From Cuniculiplasma divulgatum (lineage in GTDB: Archaea; Thermoplasmatota; Thermoplasmata; Thermoplasmatales; Thermoplasmataceae), in assembly GCA_031200235.1 (NCBI GenBank), contig CP133595.1, positions 1,512,877 to 1,576,876 of the forward strand: a stretch of DNA of 64,000 nucleotides, written 5' to 3'. The position numbers and the translations under genes were made by a program. A model generated the notes under the pieces. That model was not told the origin of the DNA. It was given only the letters and a program-made list of their open reading frames with translations, and did not search any database. Shown here one piece after another: positions 29,007 through 38,572 of the stretch; positions within the stretch are counted from its first letter, which is position 1, and each line of letters opens with the position of its first letter.

Positions 29007-29963
29007 ATGAAAGCTGAAAGCCTTCGGGAAACTTATGGCGAAGAGCTCCGGAATCTGGGTCGCACACACGGCAACATTGTTGTTCTGGATGCTGATCTTT
29101 CCAGTTCAACAAAAACTGCTGTATTCGGCAAGGAGTTTCCTGACAGGTTCTTCAACATGGGCATAGCCGAGCAGTCCATGGTGGAAACTGCCGCTGGTCT
29201 GGCACTTTCAGGGAAAAAAGTTTTTGCATCCACATTTGCGGTTTTCCTGACAAGAACCTATGAACAGTTGAGACAGTCTGTTTGCTACAACAATCTTGAC
29301 GTTAATTTTGTTGTGACCCATGCTGGAATAACGGTGGGTGAAGATGGGGCAACACATCAGATAGTGGAGGACCTGGGCATAATGAGTGGCCTTCCGAACA
29401 TGAAGGTGGCTGTTCCGGTAGATTCCGTGGAAACAAGGAGCGTCATTGACTATCTTGCAAATCAGGGAAGGGGACCTTACTATGTCCGGTTGACAAGGGA
29501 GAAGTTTCCGGTACTGAATGATCCGTCCTATGAGTTCAGGCCTGGAAAGTCAACTGTCCTGAAGGATGGGGACGACATCACCATTATGGGAATAGGCGTA
29601 ATGGTCTCATTTGCCCTTCAGGCAGCCGATGCGCTGAAATCCAAGGGCATAGATGCAAGGGTTGTAAACATGTCCTCTATCAAGCCGATGGACAGGAAAG
29701 CAGTGATTGACGCAGCACGGGACACCGGCAAGATTGTCACTGTAGAAGAACACTCCATCTACAATGGCCTTGGAAGCAGGGTTGCCGAGATTGCCTCGGA
29801 AGAGTATCCTGTACCGGTGTGGAGGATGGGAATGAAGGACACATTCGGAAAGTCCGGAAAATCATGGGAACTCTTCGATTATTTTCATATGGGAGTTAAT
29901 GATATGGTAAAGTTTGCTGAAGCTTGCTTCAGGGAGGAACCTAGATATGAAAATATTTCTTGA
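29007..29963 (+). CDS. Transketolase, C-terminal subunit
   Basis: A 318-residue second half of transketolase, starting at the ATG at 29007, one base after the stop of the first subunit and preceded by GGAGGCGAG as a ribosome binding site; an upstream ATG at 28941 lies inside the first gene and is unlikely. The pyrimidine-binding domain has the catalytic glutamate in [17 protein letters not shown] and [14 protein letters not shown]. It overlaps the transaldolase by 17 bases. Confidence 0.93.
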   Translation: MKAESLRETYGEELRNLGRTHGNIVVLDADLSSSTKTAVFGKEFPDRFFNMGIAEQSMVETAAGLALSGKKVFASTFAVFLTRTYEQLRQSVCYNNLDVNFVVTHAGITVGEDGATHQIVEDLGIMSGLPNMKVAVPVDSVETRSVIDYLANQGRGPYYVRLTREKFPVLNDPSYEFRPGKSTVLKDGDDITIMGIGVMVSFALQAADALKSKGIDARVVNMSSIKPMDRKAVIDAARDTGKIVTVEEHSIYNGLGSRVAEIASEEYPVPVWRMGMKDTFGKSGKSWELFDYFHMGVNDMVKFAEACFREEPRYENIS

Positions 29964-30618
29964 TACTTCAAATGTTGAAGAGATTAAACAGGGTGTAGAT
30001 CTTGGGCTGGTTGATGGCGTAACAACAAATCCCAGTCTCGCTGCAAGGGAGGCGGGCAAGGGAAAGAGCTTCCAGGATATAATCAAGGAAATACTCAATA
30101 TAACTCCTGGCCCGGTGAGCGTGGAGGTTGTTGCAACAGATTATGACAACATGATGAAACAGGCACTGAAGATCTCCCAGCTGGGTGCAAATGCCGTCAT
30201 AAAGATTCCCATGACCCTTGACGGCCTGAAGGCCATAAAGAGCCTCAAGGAAAAGAGGATACCGGTGAACTGCACGCTGATATTCAATCCAATCCAGGCT
30301 CTGCTGGCCGCAAAGAGCGGTGCAGAATATGTGTCACCTTTCGTGGGAAGGCTTGACGACATAGGTGAGGATGGAATGCAGATCATTGATGAAATCAAGA
30401 CCATATTTGTGAACTACGGCATTTCCACCAAGATCCTTGTGGCCTCAGTCAGAAACCCCATACATTTCCTCAGATCGGCAATCATTGGGGCTGATGTAAT
30501 AACTCTCCCATTCGACGTCCTGAAGAAGCTGCCATCCCATCCTAAGACAGACGAGGGGCTGGCAAGATTTCTGGACGACTGGAAGAAAGTCTCCCCTGAT
30601 GGAAGTTTCCCGCTCTAG
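29947..30618 (+). CDS. tal: Transaldolase (short, TalC/FSA type)
   Basis: A 223-residue member of the small transaldolase/fructose-6-phosphate aldolase group. It starts [16 protein letters not shown] at 29947, with the Schiff-base Lys86 in VIKIPMT and [12 protein letters not shown] further on. The start lies 17 bases inside the transketolase gene, showing translational coupling. Together the three genes allow interconversion of C3 to C7 sugars and production of ribose phosphate and erythrose phosphate. Confidence 0.94.
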   Translation: MKIFLDTSNVEEIKQGVDLGLVDGVTTNPSLAAREAGKGKSFQDIIKEILNITPGPVSVEVVATDYDNMMKQALKISQLGANAVIKIPMTLDGLKAIKSLKEKRIPVNCTLIFNPIQALLAAKSGAEYVSPFVGRLDDIGEDGMQIIDEIKTIFVNYGISTKILVASVRNPIHFLRSAIIGADVITLPFDVLKKLPSHPKTDEGLARFLDDWKKVSPDGSFPL

Positions 30619-30626
30619 GATCCCCA

Positions 30627-31529
30627 TCATAACTTCACTTTTCTGTCCAGTATTGCCTTTGCCAGCATAACTTCAGTGCCAGATAGCCCAACAGAAAGGA
30701 ACATTGTTACGTCTTCTGGGGAAATGCGGCCAGGGCGTTTCCCGCATATTATTTCACTGAGATCCGTAATCTTTTTCCCAGCCATTATGTGCGGCGGATC
30801 GTAATCCTCAAGCTGTGCAGGAGAGTCTGTGGCAAGTACTGTACAGAGTTCTGCCACAGCAGGATCTATTTCACTGTTTCCTACAGACTTCCGTCCAACT
30901 GCAACTAAGTGGGTGCCTTTTCTGATTTTCTCAGGAGAGAATAGGGGAGAACCGCTCCTTGTGGCTGTGATTATTACATCAGATATTGCTGCAACTTCTT
31001 CTGCGCTTTCCATTTCATATACTGGCACATGGGCGTAACTTCTTAATTTATCTGCGAAGGTATGCAGGTGATTTTGATTTCTTGAATGAGAATATATAGC
31101 TGAGAAGTTTCTGACATTGAGGGCAGCCATAACCTGATGAAAAGCCTGCACACCTGATCCAATTATTCCAAGGGATTCTGCATTGCTGTTGGACATGTAT
31201 TTAATTGATAGCGCTCCAATAGAGGCTGTTCTGTAAGCGCCAAGAAGAGATCCTTCAACAACTCCATCGAGATGTCCAGAAGCAGAATCGTATACAGCAG
31301 TCATCTGCTGGTCATGGGGAAATGTTGTGTAGACCCTGAAGCCTGCAACATGCTGCATAATGCTGCCTCCAACGGTGAATACAATCTGTCCATCGGTCAA
31401 TCCAGCGTGCAGTCTGGGCGGGCTTTCCAGTGTTCCGTGACAACGCTCAATGAAGCACTGCTCCATGACGGAAATGCTTCTCCCTATTCCAAATTCCGCT
31501 ACGTCATTGTCATCTGCCATTGAAATCAT
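30627..31529 (-). CDS. Ornithine cyclodeaminase/mu-crystallin family protein
   Basis: About 300 residues starting from the ATG at 31529; a TTG at 31550 or ATG at 31520 are alternatives. The Rossmann motif LGIIGSGVQAFHQVMAA and the family blocks VVEGSLLGAYRTASIGALS and LVAVGRKSVGNSEID are present. Members deaminate ornithine to proline or reduce cyclic or keto amino acids (alanine dehydrogenase, ketimine reductase), so the substrate is open. A TATA-like TTTTATAAAC on the minus strand near 31566-31575 lies upstream. Confidence 0.82.
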   Translation of the reverse strand: MISMADDNDVAEFGIGRSISVMEQCFIERCHGTLESPPRLHAGLTDGQIVFTVGGSIMQHVAGFRVYTTFPHDQQMTAVYDSASGHLDGVVEGSLLGAYRTASIGALSIKYMSNSNAESLGIIGSGVQAFHQVMAALNVRNFSAIYSHSRNQNHLHTFADKLRSYAHVPVYEMESAEEVAAISDVIITATRSGSPLFSPEKIRKGTHLVAVGRKSVGNSEIDPAVAELCTVLATDSPAQLEDYDPPHIMAGKKITDLSEIICGKRPGRISPEDVTMFLSVGLSGTEVMLAKAILDRKVKL

Positions 31530-31732
31530 TGTTGTCCAAAACCCCAGCAAATTATTAAAGCCATCAGTTTATAAAATTTAAAAAAGATAAATTCTCAGGC
31601 AAATTAGAATACAAAGGGACGAAAATAAAAGAAAAGCAATGCCGGACATCCAGGCATACCGGTCAGGATAATGGTGATCTGCCATGGCACGTAATCTGAG
31701 CCAGTTCTATAATTGCCGGAAAAGATGAGGGT

Positions 31733-33655
31733 TCAATACAGCCTCAATGTCTCAAGATTCTTCAGAGAGACTGCCTCGATCCCGAACCTGGAGCGTATGA
31801 GCCGCGCAAATTCAACTGCGTTTTCGCCATCCCCATGGTTGACAAGTATCCTGTGGGGCTTAGGCTGCATTGTGGCTATATACGCAAGTAGCTGTCTCTT
31901 GTCAGAATGTCCTGAAAATCCTTCAGCATTCTCGACTGCCATCTTGATCTCATATTTCGCCTGTCTGCCGTTCTCCGACAGGGTTACATCCGGAGATCCG
32001 CGCTGGATGCGGCGTCCCAGTGTTCCATCCGCCTGGTAACCCACAAACACAAGGGAATTCTTTGGCGAAGGGGCCCAGCTTTTGAAGTACTCCATCACAG
32101 GGCCGCCGTTCATCATTCCTGACGTTGCAAGTACGATCTGGTTCTCAGTTGAATCGCATATATCTTCACGCTGCTTCTTTGATTCAACTCTCCTGAATAT
32201 GGGGCTGAGGAACGGGTTCTCTCTCTTGACCATTATGGCTTCCCTGAGATTCTTGTTCAGATACTCAGGATAAGCTGCATGAATGGCTGTTGCCTCCATT
32301 ATCATGCCATCAAGGTAAACAGGCACATCGCGCAGTTTCCCTGTTCTGACGGCCTCTTCCAGAACAAGCATGACCTCCTGGCTTCTTCCCACTGCAAAAA
32401 CAGGTATGAGAACTGATCCGGATCTTTCGAAAGTTCTGTTGATTATATCAACAAGATTGTTTGAGGCCTCCGCACGCGGGTGGTGATAGTCATTCCTTCC
32501 GGCGTATGTTGATTCAGTCATGAACGTCTCTGCCCGTGGGAATTTGTTGTTTGCAGGGTTGAAGAGCCATGTCTTCTCGAATTTCACATCACCGCTGAGC
32601 ACCACGTTGTAGAGGCCCTCTCCAATGTGGAGATGAACGGATGCCGATCCAAGAATGTGCCCGGCGTTGTAGAATGTCAGCCTAACATCCCTTGTTATGT
32701 CCGTTGTTTCATTGTACCTGAGGACTATTGATCTTTTGAGGGCTTCTCTGATATGCTTTGATTCGTATGGCCCCTTATGGCCCTCAGCATGAGCAACCTT
32801 TATGTAATCATTCTGGAGCAGTGCTGCAAGGTCCCTGGTGGGTGGTGTCATGTAAACCGGTCCTTCATAGCCGTATTTATACAGAATAGGCAGGAGTCCG
32901 GAATGGTCAAGGTGAGCATGGGTCAGCACAACAGCATCTATTGCACTGAATGGCTGCATTTCTGGAATATACAGGTATGGTGCGCTGGCCCATGGGGAAT
33001 CCTCATCTCCGCTGACGTTCATCATGCCGCAGTCAACAAGGATGCGTGAGTTGTTGGTCGAAACAAGGGTGGCACTGCGCCCAACTTCCCTGTGCCCGCC
33101 CACTGCCGTTATGCGAATCCAGGTTTCTCCGGGCATGGGCGGGATGTTCAGTTTTTCCCCGAGATTGTGCAGGAAAACCTTGCGTTCCTGCTTGACTTCC
33201 CTCATGAACTCCCTCATTTCCTTGACCGTTCTGGAATGCATGGGTGGGGCCCTGACGAACCTGGGAGACCATTTGGTTTTCTCCTTTATGGTGGATACAT
33301 ATTCGGCATCCCTGGCAGTTATAATGGATGGTTCTTCCACTTCTATTACTGCCTCTCCGGTGTCGGATTCAAAATAGACGTCCCTGAATCCGGCCTCATC
33401 AGGAATTATCTCATGTATGATCAGTGTTGCCTCCTCCTCAGGCAGTAAAATACTTGGGTCCGGCCTTATGGCAATCCTCCTTCTGAGTTCCTGTGCGATC
33501 TGCTTTGCCAGATCATCCCTGTGTGAGAACAGATCAAGGTTCTTGGTGTAGACTACAATGGTTGGTCCCTCATAGTCCACCTCCGTGATCTGGTTGTCGG
33601 GATAGAGCTTGTCGAATATACTTCTTGCTTCCGATAGATAATCTCTAAAAGACAT
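31733..33655 (-). CDS. aCPSF1/FttA beta-CASP ribonuclease and transcription termination factor
   Basis: A 640-residue archaeal CPSF73 homologue. The N-terminal 150 residues are KH-type RNA-binding domains. The metallo-beta-lactamase core has the zinc motif HAHLDHSG near residue 245, and the beta-CASP region includes ATSGMMNGGPVMEY and the terminal histidine motifs FSGHSD and VNHGDGENA. In archaea this protein cleaves RNA at U-rich sites to end transcription. It is 45 bases downstream of psmB on the same strand, a neighbour pair seen in other archaea. Confidence 0.95.
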   Translation of the reverse strand: MSFRDYLSEARSIFDKLYPDNQITEVDYEGPTIVVYTKNLDLFSHRDDLAKQIAQELRRRIAIRPDPSILLPEEEATLIIHEIIPDEAGFRDVYFESDTGEAVIEVEEPSIITARDAEYVSTIKEKTKWSPRFVRAPPMHSRTVKEMREFMREVKQERKVFLHNLGEKLNIPPMPGETWIRITAVGGHREVGRSATLVSTNNSRILVDCGMMNVSGDEDSPWASAPYLYIPEMQPFSAIDAVVLTHAHLDHSGLLPILYKYGYEGPVYMTPPTRDLAALLQNDYIKVAHAEGHKGPYESKHIREALKRSIVLRYNETTDITRDVRLTFYNAGHILGSASVHLHIGEGLYNVVLSGDVKFEKTWLFNPANNKFPRAETFMTESTYAGRNDYHHPRAEASNNLVDIINRTFERSGSVLIPVFAVGRSQEVMLVLEEAVRTGKLRDVPVYLDGMIMEATAIHAAYPEYLNKNLREAIMVKRENPFLSPIFRRVESKKQREDICDSTENQIVLATSGMMNGGPVMEYFKSWAPSPKNSLVFVGYQADGTLGRRIQRGSPDVTLSENGRQAKYEIKMAVENAEGFSGHSDKRQLLAYIATMQPKPHRILVNHGDGENAVEFARLIRSRFGIEAVSLKNLETLRLY

Positions 33656-33700
33656 TTCTGGGTACGCCCCAATTTAACTTGATAAATGTTTAATGGAAAT

Positions 33701-34333
33701 TTAAAGCAGTAACTTGAATTTTTTTATTCTGTCTGCCACTTCTTCTTCAGGAATCTGACGGAAACCGTTCTTGTCAATAACGGCCACATCTATCATTCCG
33801 CCTGAAGCTGAATCTCTCTGCTTTGCCGCCGATATTGCACGTATGACAAGCTCCACGCCTTCATCCACAGACATATCCTTCCTGAAGCCGTTTTCCAGGA
33901 CTCCATAGACCATGGGGGATCCTGATCCTGTGCTGGCATAGATGTCTTCAACTGATCCACCAGCTGCGTCAACAGAGAATATGTGTGGCGCCCTGTCATA
34001 ACCTCCAATGAGTATCTGCACCATATAAGGGTAGAATTTACTCTGGTTAAGTATGTTAGACAGGAGGGTGGCTGCTGCCTCGATGGGCATGTTCACACGT
34101 CTCTGAAGCCTGTATATCTCAAGCTCGGCAGACATGTATCTTACAAGTACCTGGGCGTCTCCCACAAGCCCTGCAATTGTCATTGCTGCATGAGTATCAA
34201 TCTGGTGAAGCTTCTTTCCATTCTTGTGCATGATGAAGTGATCCATGGTCACTCTCCTTTCAGTGGCCATGACAACCGCATCCTTCACTGTAATTGCAAC
34301 AGTGGTTGTTCCGGTATGTAACGTCTGTTCCAT
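33701..34333 (-). CDS. psmB: Proteasome beta subunit
   Basis: From the ATG at 34333 the 210-residue protein starts [12 protein letters not shown], almost as in the known Thermoplasma acidophilum subunit; autocleavage before Thr9 frees the catalytic threonine. An upstream ATG at 34441 would add 36 untypical residues. The catalytic Lys (ATERRVTMD region), GSGSP and the [12 protein letters not shown] block are present. It forms the inner rings of the 20S proteasome; the alpha subunit is not in the window. A TATA-like ATATTTAATATG at about 34378-34389 and AGGACGTG before the start allow a short leader. Confidence 0.97.
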   Translation of the reverse strand: MEQTLHTGTTTVAITVKDAVVMATERRVTMDHFIMHKNGKKLHQIDTHAAMTIAGLVGDAQVLVRYMSAELEIYRLQRRVNMPIEAAATLLSNILNQSKFYPYMVQILIGGYDRAPHIFSVDAAGGSVEDIYASTGSGSPMVYGVLENGFRKDMSVDEGVELVIRAISAAKQRDSASGGMIDVAVIDKNGFRQIPEEEVADRIKKFKLLL

Positions 34334-34568
34334 GAATTCACGTCCTAAAAACCTGTAATTGCTGTAGTTTAATGTCATATTAAATATTTTCCTGCATGAG
34401 ACAGCAACTAGCCGGCAGCCTTCAGGACATGCTGAAACCAATAGAAAACATCTTCAGTAACATGTCCTAATGAAATACGGAGAATCAGCGATTGTTCAAC
34501 ATTTGCAATAACAGGTTTTTTCCAATGTCTTTTTGAAATTTAAGCCTTCGGAAAGCAGGTGGGCTTTG

Positions 34569-34578
34569 CTTAAATATA
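34569..34578 (+). promoter_or_regulatory. TATA-like box that decides the CBS protein start
   Basis: CTTAAATATA is centred about 24 bases before the ATG at 34597 but only 8 before the ATG at 34582. Archaeal transcription starts about 25 bases after the box, so the 34582 codon would probably not be transcribed. Confidence 0.55.
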
Positions 34579-34596
34579 CTCATGTTATACTCAAGC

Positions 34597-35019
34597 ATGG
34601 TTCTTTACGCCAGAGACATAATGAAGGAATACACGTCCATGATGAAAGAAGAAACAACAGCCAGTCAGGCGGCAAAGATAATGAGCAATGATCATGTGGG
34701 ATTCGCAATTATCGAACGTGATGGCAAACCCATTGGAATGGTCACGGAATGGGACTTCGTGAACAAAATAGTCTCAAAGGATCTGAATCCCAAGGAGGTT
34801 CTGCTGAAGGATATCATGAATACGCCACTCATGTCTGTTGATCCAAAGACGCCTACGGATCAGGTCACAGTGCTCATGAGCAAGAAAGGTGTCAGGAGGC
34901 TACCCGTTATTGAAAACGGCAAGCTCATTGGCGTCATAACGAGCCGTGATGTGCTCAGGATTTTCAAGGACTACATGGATAACCTCTCTGACGTCATTGC
35001 CAGATTCGGAAGCTTCTGA
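34597..35019 (+). CDS. Tandem CBS-domain protein
   Basis: A 140-residue protein made of two CBS repeats. The first runs from YARDIMKEYTSMMKEE to GMVTEWDFVNKIV; the second from LLKDIMNTPLMSVDPKT to GVITSRDVLRIFKDYM. Such pairs bind adenosine nucleotides or SAM and usually act as energy or metabolite sensors. The partner is unknown. The start at 34597 is chosen over 34582 because of the TATA box position. A T-rich tract follows the stop. Confidence 0.85.
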   Translation: MVLYARDIMKEYTSMMKEETTASQAAKIMSNDHVGFAIIERDGKPIGMVTEWDFVNKIVSKDLNPKEVLLKDIMNTPLMSVDPKTPTDQVTVLMSKKGVRRLPVIENGKLIGVITSRDVLRIFKDYMDNLSDVIARFGSF

Positions 35020-35028
35020 TCACAATAA

Positions 35029-35041
35029 TTTCTTTTTTTTG
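35029..35041 (+). terminator. T-rich transcription terminator after the CBS gene
   Basis: A run reading TTTCTTTTTTTT lies about 10 bases after the stop at 35019. T-rich tracts of this kind end archaeal transcription, often with help from aCPSF1. Confidence 0.5.
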
Positions 35042-35127
35042 ACATTTATGAGCGAGAAATCCCATACCCTTCAGGGTTGAGACGATATCACCTATCTGGG
35101 CGCTGTAGTGCAGGTTTTTCATTCCAG

Positions 35128-35775
35128 TCAGTCAACCCGGAAAATATAATTGAAAATCGAAAGGACGTCACGGGTGTCGCCCCTGCAGTATTCAAGAAAT
35201 TCAGAAGACTTTGATTTCCACATTTCGTGTATGGCTTCCCCTATGTTCATGTCTTTCCTGACCACCAGGTGTTTTTTCCTGTCAAGAGGAAGATCAGCAA
35301 ACGCCTCATGGCTTACCACCTCGGACAGTTTTCTGAAGCGGTAATCACCATCGTATTTTCCAAGGAATTCCGCAATTACCTGCATCATGTCCAGTGTGTA
35401 TGAAACGGACAGGAAATGCTTGAGGTTCCAGAGTTGCTTTCCATATGGAAGCTTTGCCATCTTCATCCTGAGCAGCGGAATATCATAGCCTGTCTGGTTG
35501 TATCCTATTATCACTGATGGAGAGAAGTCCCTTATGAAAGTATCCAGTTTTGACAGTATCTCAAATTCAGAATCAGCGCTGTCATCTTCTGCCACATAGA
35601 GCTGGGTTTTCATGTCACCATCCATATAGGACAGGGAGACAGCTATGATTTTCTCATAGGTGAGGAACTGCTCCTTCTTCAGTATGAGTGTTTCGAGATC
35701 AATTGATAAAACGCAGTTCTTTCCGTCTGATTTGATTATTGCAGGTATTATGGTTTCATAGGGGGATCTCGTCAT
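35128..35775 (-). CDS. DEDDy-type 3'-5' exonuclease related to PolB proofreading domain
   Basis: From the ATG at 35775 the protein has 215 residues. The exonuclease motifs are SIDLETL (Asp26, Glu28), IGYNQTGYDIPLL (second motif) and EYCRGDTRDV, where Tyr and Asp spaced by three mark the DEDDy class. It resembles the stand-alone exonucleases akin to the proofreading domain of family B polymerases. A role in trimming DNA 3' ends is likely. The start is chosen because an AT-rich TATTAAAC box lies about 28 bases upstream; codons from 35826 would precede it. Confidence 0.75.
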   Translation of the reverse strand: MTRSPYETIIPAIIKSDGKNCVLSIDLETLILKKEQFLTYEKIIAVSLSYMDGDMKTQLYVAEDDSADSEFEILSKLDTFIRDFSPSVIIGYNQTGYDIPLLRMKMAKLPYGKQLWNLKHFLSVSYTLDMMQVIAEFLGKYDGDYRFRKLSEVVSHEAFADLPLDRKKHLVVRKDMNIGEAIHEMWKSKSSEFLEYCRGDTRDVLSIFNYIFRVD

Positions 35776-35826
35776 AAATGGAATATTGCAATAAGCGTTT
35801 AATAATATTCCAGACTTACGGAACAT

Positions 35827-36222
35827 ATGAAATTTGCACAGAGAGACTATTTAGGAAAAAGGGTCAACCTTGACCAGTTACAGGATCTGATTGAAAATTT
35901 CTTTAGAGAAGAAGGCTTCAGGACACAGTCATCAAAGCATCCACAGGGCTACATAGTCCAGGCGAAAAAGGGCGGAATTTTCAGGACCATTTTGGCAGCC
36001 AACAGGGCATACACAATAATGATTGACGGTACTCCATCAAACTTCAAGATCAGGATTGGGGTTGCAGACTGGCTGAAGGACCTCAAAAATGAAGTTACAG
36101 AACCATTCTTTACAAATCCAATGATGGCCTATCTGGAGGTTCCGGAAGCATTATGGTCCTATGAACTGGAACACCAGATGTGGCATTACATAGAGACGCA
36201 GGTTGATCTTGGGATCCAGTGA
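35827..36222 (+). CDS. Conserved-looking hypothetical protein
   Basis: A 131-residue soluble protein of unknown function. The middle (YIVQAKKGGIFRTILAANR, then IDGTPSNFKIRIGVADWL) reads as a beta-sheet domain, and a C-terminal helix (WSYELEHQMWHYIETQ) follows. I recall a broadly similar layout in small archaeal and bacterial proteins of unknown role, but cannot name a family. It is divergent from the exonuclease, sharing an AT-rich promoter region (about 35795-35812). It ends one base before the convergent purC. Confidence 0.7.
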   Translation: MKFAQRDYLGKRVNLDQLQDLIENFFREEGFRTQSSKHPQGYIVQAKKGGIFRTILAANRAYTIMIDGTPSNFKIRIGVADWLKDLKNEVTEPFFTNPMMAYLEVPEALWSYELEHQMWHYIETQVDLGIQ

Positions 36223-37113
36223 TTACCAGGTCTGACCTGTAATCCGCTGGAACATGTCCACATAAAGCTGCGAGGTTTTCTGGATCATTTCCGGTGGCAG
36301 CGGAGGGATTTCCGGCTCCTTTTCACCCTTCTTTCTGGCGTCGTAAAGCTGTTTATGATAACCTATGCTTCTGTAGTACTGTCTCACGGATTCCTTGCTC
36401 AATTCAATGACCTCTCCGGAATTGTACTTTTCGAGGTCCCAGAATCTGTCCTCATCTGCAGTTCCAAAGGTGTCGATTATGACCGGCTGCCTTCCAGGGC
36501 CGAAGGCAAACTCCTTCTTTCCGTCGGCGTGTATGAGACCCCTGCTGAGAACCTGTTTGTTGAGGCGCCTGTCTATCTTAAGGATGGTCTCCCTGATGTT
36601 GTTGATCTCTGTTCCGGTCATGCCTCCAATTTCTATGGCCTCACCCCTTGTCAGGACGCGATCAAATTTCTCATATTTTGTGGTAACCTCAAAGAATGGG
36701 TCATCCAGCTCCTCGCCGTATTTTGGCATGTGGTTAAGGCCCACATCGTCAGGTTTCAGCGTGCCCTCATTAAGGCGATCGAACAGGGAACCGGCCACAT
36801 AATAGCGCATTATGAATTCAAGAGGAATGACATACTCAATTTCGTACGGGCTTCCTTTACCTTCGGGAACAAAGAATTTCTTGACTCTCATCTCGTTCGG
36901 TGCCGGAGTATCAATGAAGTGCGTCTCAACTCTTGCAGATTCCTTTGCCATCTTGAACCAGTAAGCAGAGGTCCTGCACAGTGATTCTCCCTTATGGGGA
37001 ATCAGGCTTGGAATCATCTTGTCAAAAACGGATATCTTATCCGTGAATCTGAAGAGCAGGGTTTCTCCCTCATCATACACTTCCTTGACCTTACCGGTCC
37101 GTATCAACTGCAT
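36223..37113 (-). CDS. purC: SAICAR synthase (phosphoribosylaminoimidazole-succinocarboxamide synthase)
   Basis: A 296-residue enzyme that joins aspartate to CAIR with ATP in purine synthesis. It shows the start GKVKEVYDEGETLLFRFTDKIS, PNEMRVKKF, IPLEFIMRYYVAGS, LIHADGKKEFAFG and VIIDTFGTADEDRFW, all standard for the family. The longer length (about 300) is the archaeal/yeast-like form. Its product is the substrate of purB at 20.6-21.9 kb. Confidence 0.95.
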   Translation of the reverse strand: MQLIRTGKVKEVYDEGETLLFRFTDKISVFDKMIPSLIPHKGESLCRTSAYWFKMAKESARVETHFIDTPAPNEMRVKKFFVPEGKGSPYEIEYVIPLEFIMRYYVAGSLFDRLNEGTLKPDDVGLNHMPKYGEELDDPFFEVTTKYEKFDRVLTRGEAIEIGGMTGTEINNIRETILKIDRRLNKQVLSRGLIHADGKKEFAFGPGRQPVIIDTFGTADEDRFWDLEKYNSGEVIELSKESVRQYYRSIGYHKQLYDARKKGEKEPEIPPLPPEMIQKTSQLYVDMFQRITGQTW

Positions 37114-37263
37114 GAGTGTCGTTAGCTTACAATAATATTAATGCTTTTTTCATTATTTATTGGGCAGGCACGTTGCAAATTCCAGGAGCATTCCCGAGAT
37201 GAAATATTATGCTTCTGCCAACAGTCTGCTAAATATACGCGCTGTAAATCATGGTAAGAAACA

Positions 37264-38469
37264 ATGAGAAGCAGGATGACAGTTTTCCTTGACCATGTCA
37301 GGCACGACGCTGCATTCAGGGAAAAAATGAATCAGAGGATATCCATTGTTATGGATCTCATCAGGGAAGGGAGAGACAGGACATCCATTGGAAGGATACT
37401 GAAGATACCGCAGGGCGATCTTGAAATCATCTTTGAGATTGCAAAGGCAAGGATCAAGGTTTCTCACAAATTTTCGCTCTATGAAAAGGTGTGGCTGGAC
37501 CAGTACCTGTCAAGTTTCTCAACTCCGGAGGTGGTCTGCAATTACAGGGCAGGCAGAATATCCGGCATGAACCTCATGGACATAGGGTCGGGCAGCGGCA
37601 TACAGACTGCCATAATGTCGCGGTCCAACCTGTCCACAGTGGGCATTGAGTCTGACGCTGACCGCTATATGATGTCCCTGCTGAATGGTGATGTCTACAG
37701 TGGCAGAAATTTAAGATTCATTCATGGAGACGGTATCAGGGCACTTGAAGCTGGTAAAATCACTGATGATACTGTGGTTTTCAGCGATCCGGCCAGACCA
37801 TCAGGTGCGTCAGAGCGCAGGCTGGGCGATCTCACTCCACCTCCAGATGCCGTCATTTCAGCGGTTAGAGGGAGGACAGCAAATTTTATTTTTGATCTTC
37901 CTCCACAGATGAAATGGAACAACATTACAATACCGGGTGAAAAGGAATACATTTCTGTGGAAGGATCTCTGAACCGCCTGACCCTGTATACGGGGGAGAT
38001 TTCAAACTCCCAGGTTTCTGCCGTGGTTCTTCCCCGGGGTATAAGGATCAGCGGAACTCCCGAGGACAATCCCCCAGTGTCCGGGTCATGCGAGGATGAT
38101 TATCTGTACTCATTTGATCCTGCCGTCATAAGAGCAAAACTGGTGCGAAAGGTTATTGCAGAGACCGGAATAAGCCCGGTGGCATCCGATAAGAGGAGAT
38201 ATCTGGCATGCGCTTCAAGAATAATTGACAGGTTTCCGGGAGAGATATACGAGGTTCTCTTCACTTCAAACTCTCAGGACATAGGGTCAGATTTACGTGC
38301 AGTGGATGCAGGCAGGGTTTTTCTGAGATATGGCGTACAGGATGGAAGTTATTATGAGGCAAGAGACTCATTATCGGCCGGGCTTAGTGGCGGCAGGGAC
38401 ATATATCTCTTCAGGATCGGAGAAAAAACCGTTGGAGCCGTAAAAATAGCTGTAAGAGATGTTTCTTAA
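37264..38469 (+). CDS. SAM-dependent methyltransferase with C-terminal THUMP-like domain
   Basis: A 401-residue protein. Residues 1-85 are helical. Motif I MDIGSGSGIQTAIM lies at about 104-117, an acidic GIES loop follows, and VFSDPARPSGASERR contains the motif IV-like DPAR that suits base methylation. From about 300 on (RRYLACASRIIDRFPG and beyond) it resembles the THUMP-like domain found behind such methyltransferases. RNA is the likely substrate, but target and position are unknown. Confidence 0.68.
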   Translation: MRSRMTVFLDHVRHDAAFREKMNQRISIVMDLIREGRDRTSIGRILKIPQGDLEIIFEIAKARIKVSHKFSLYEKVWLDQYLSSFSTPEVVCNYRAGRISGMNLMDIGSGSGIQTAIMSRSNLSTVGIESDADRYMMSLLNGDVYSGRNLRFIHGDGIRALEAGKITDDTVVFSDPARPSGASERRLGDLTPPPDAVISAVRGRTANFIFDLPPQMKWNNITIPGEKEYISVEGSLNRLTLYTGEISNSQVSAVVLPRGIRISGTPEDNPPVSGSCEDDYLYSFDPAVIRAKLVRKVIAETGISPVASDKRRYLACASRIIDRFPGEIYEVLFTSNSQDIGSDLRAVDAGRVFLRYGVQDGSYYEARDSLSAGLSGGRDIYLFRIGEKTVGAVKIAVRDVS

Positions 38470-38536
38470 GACCGGGAATACCTTGGGGAACCCTGAGGCT
38501 GAGGCAGACAAAATATTCTCAAAATTTTTATCAATA

Positions 38537-38545
38537 TTTTTATAA
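38537..38545 (+). promoter_or_regulatory. TATA-like box for ribA
   Basis: TTTTATAAG lies 4 bases before the ATG at 38549 but about 30 before the ATG at 38573, which argues for the downstream start. Confidence 0.45.
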
Positions 38546-38572
38546 GTTATGGGGCTCTTAAGAGTGAATTCG

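Noticed and set aside
36355-36984. 209-codon plus-strand frame inside purC
   Set aside because: It is antisense to a well-supported purC and shows no family features.
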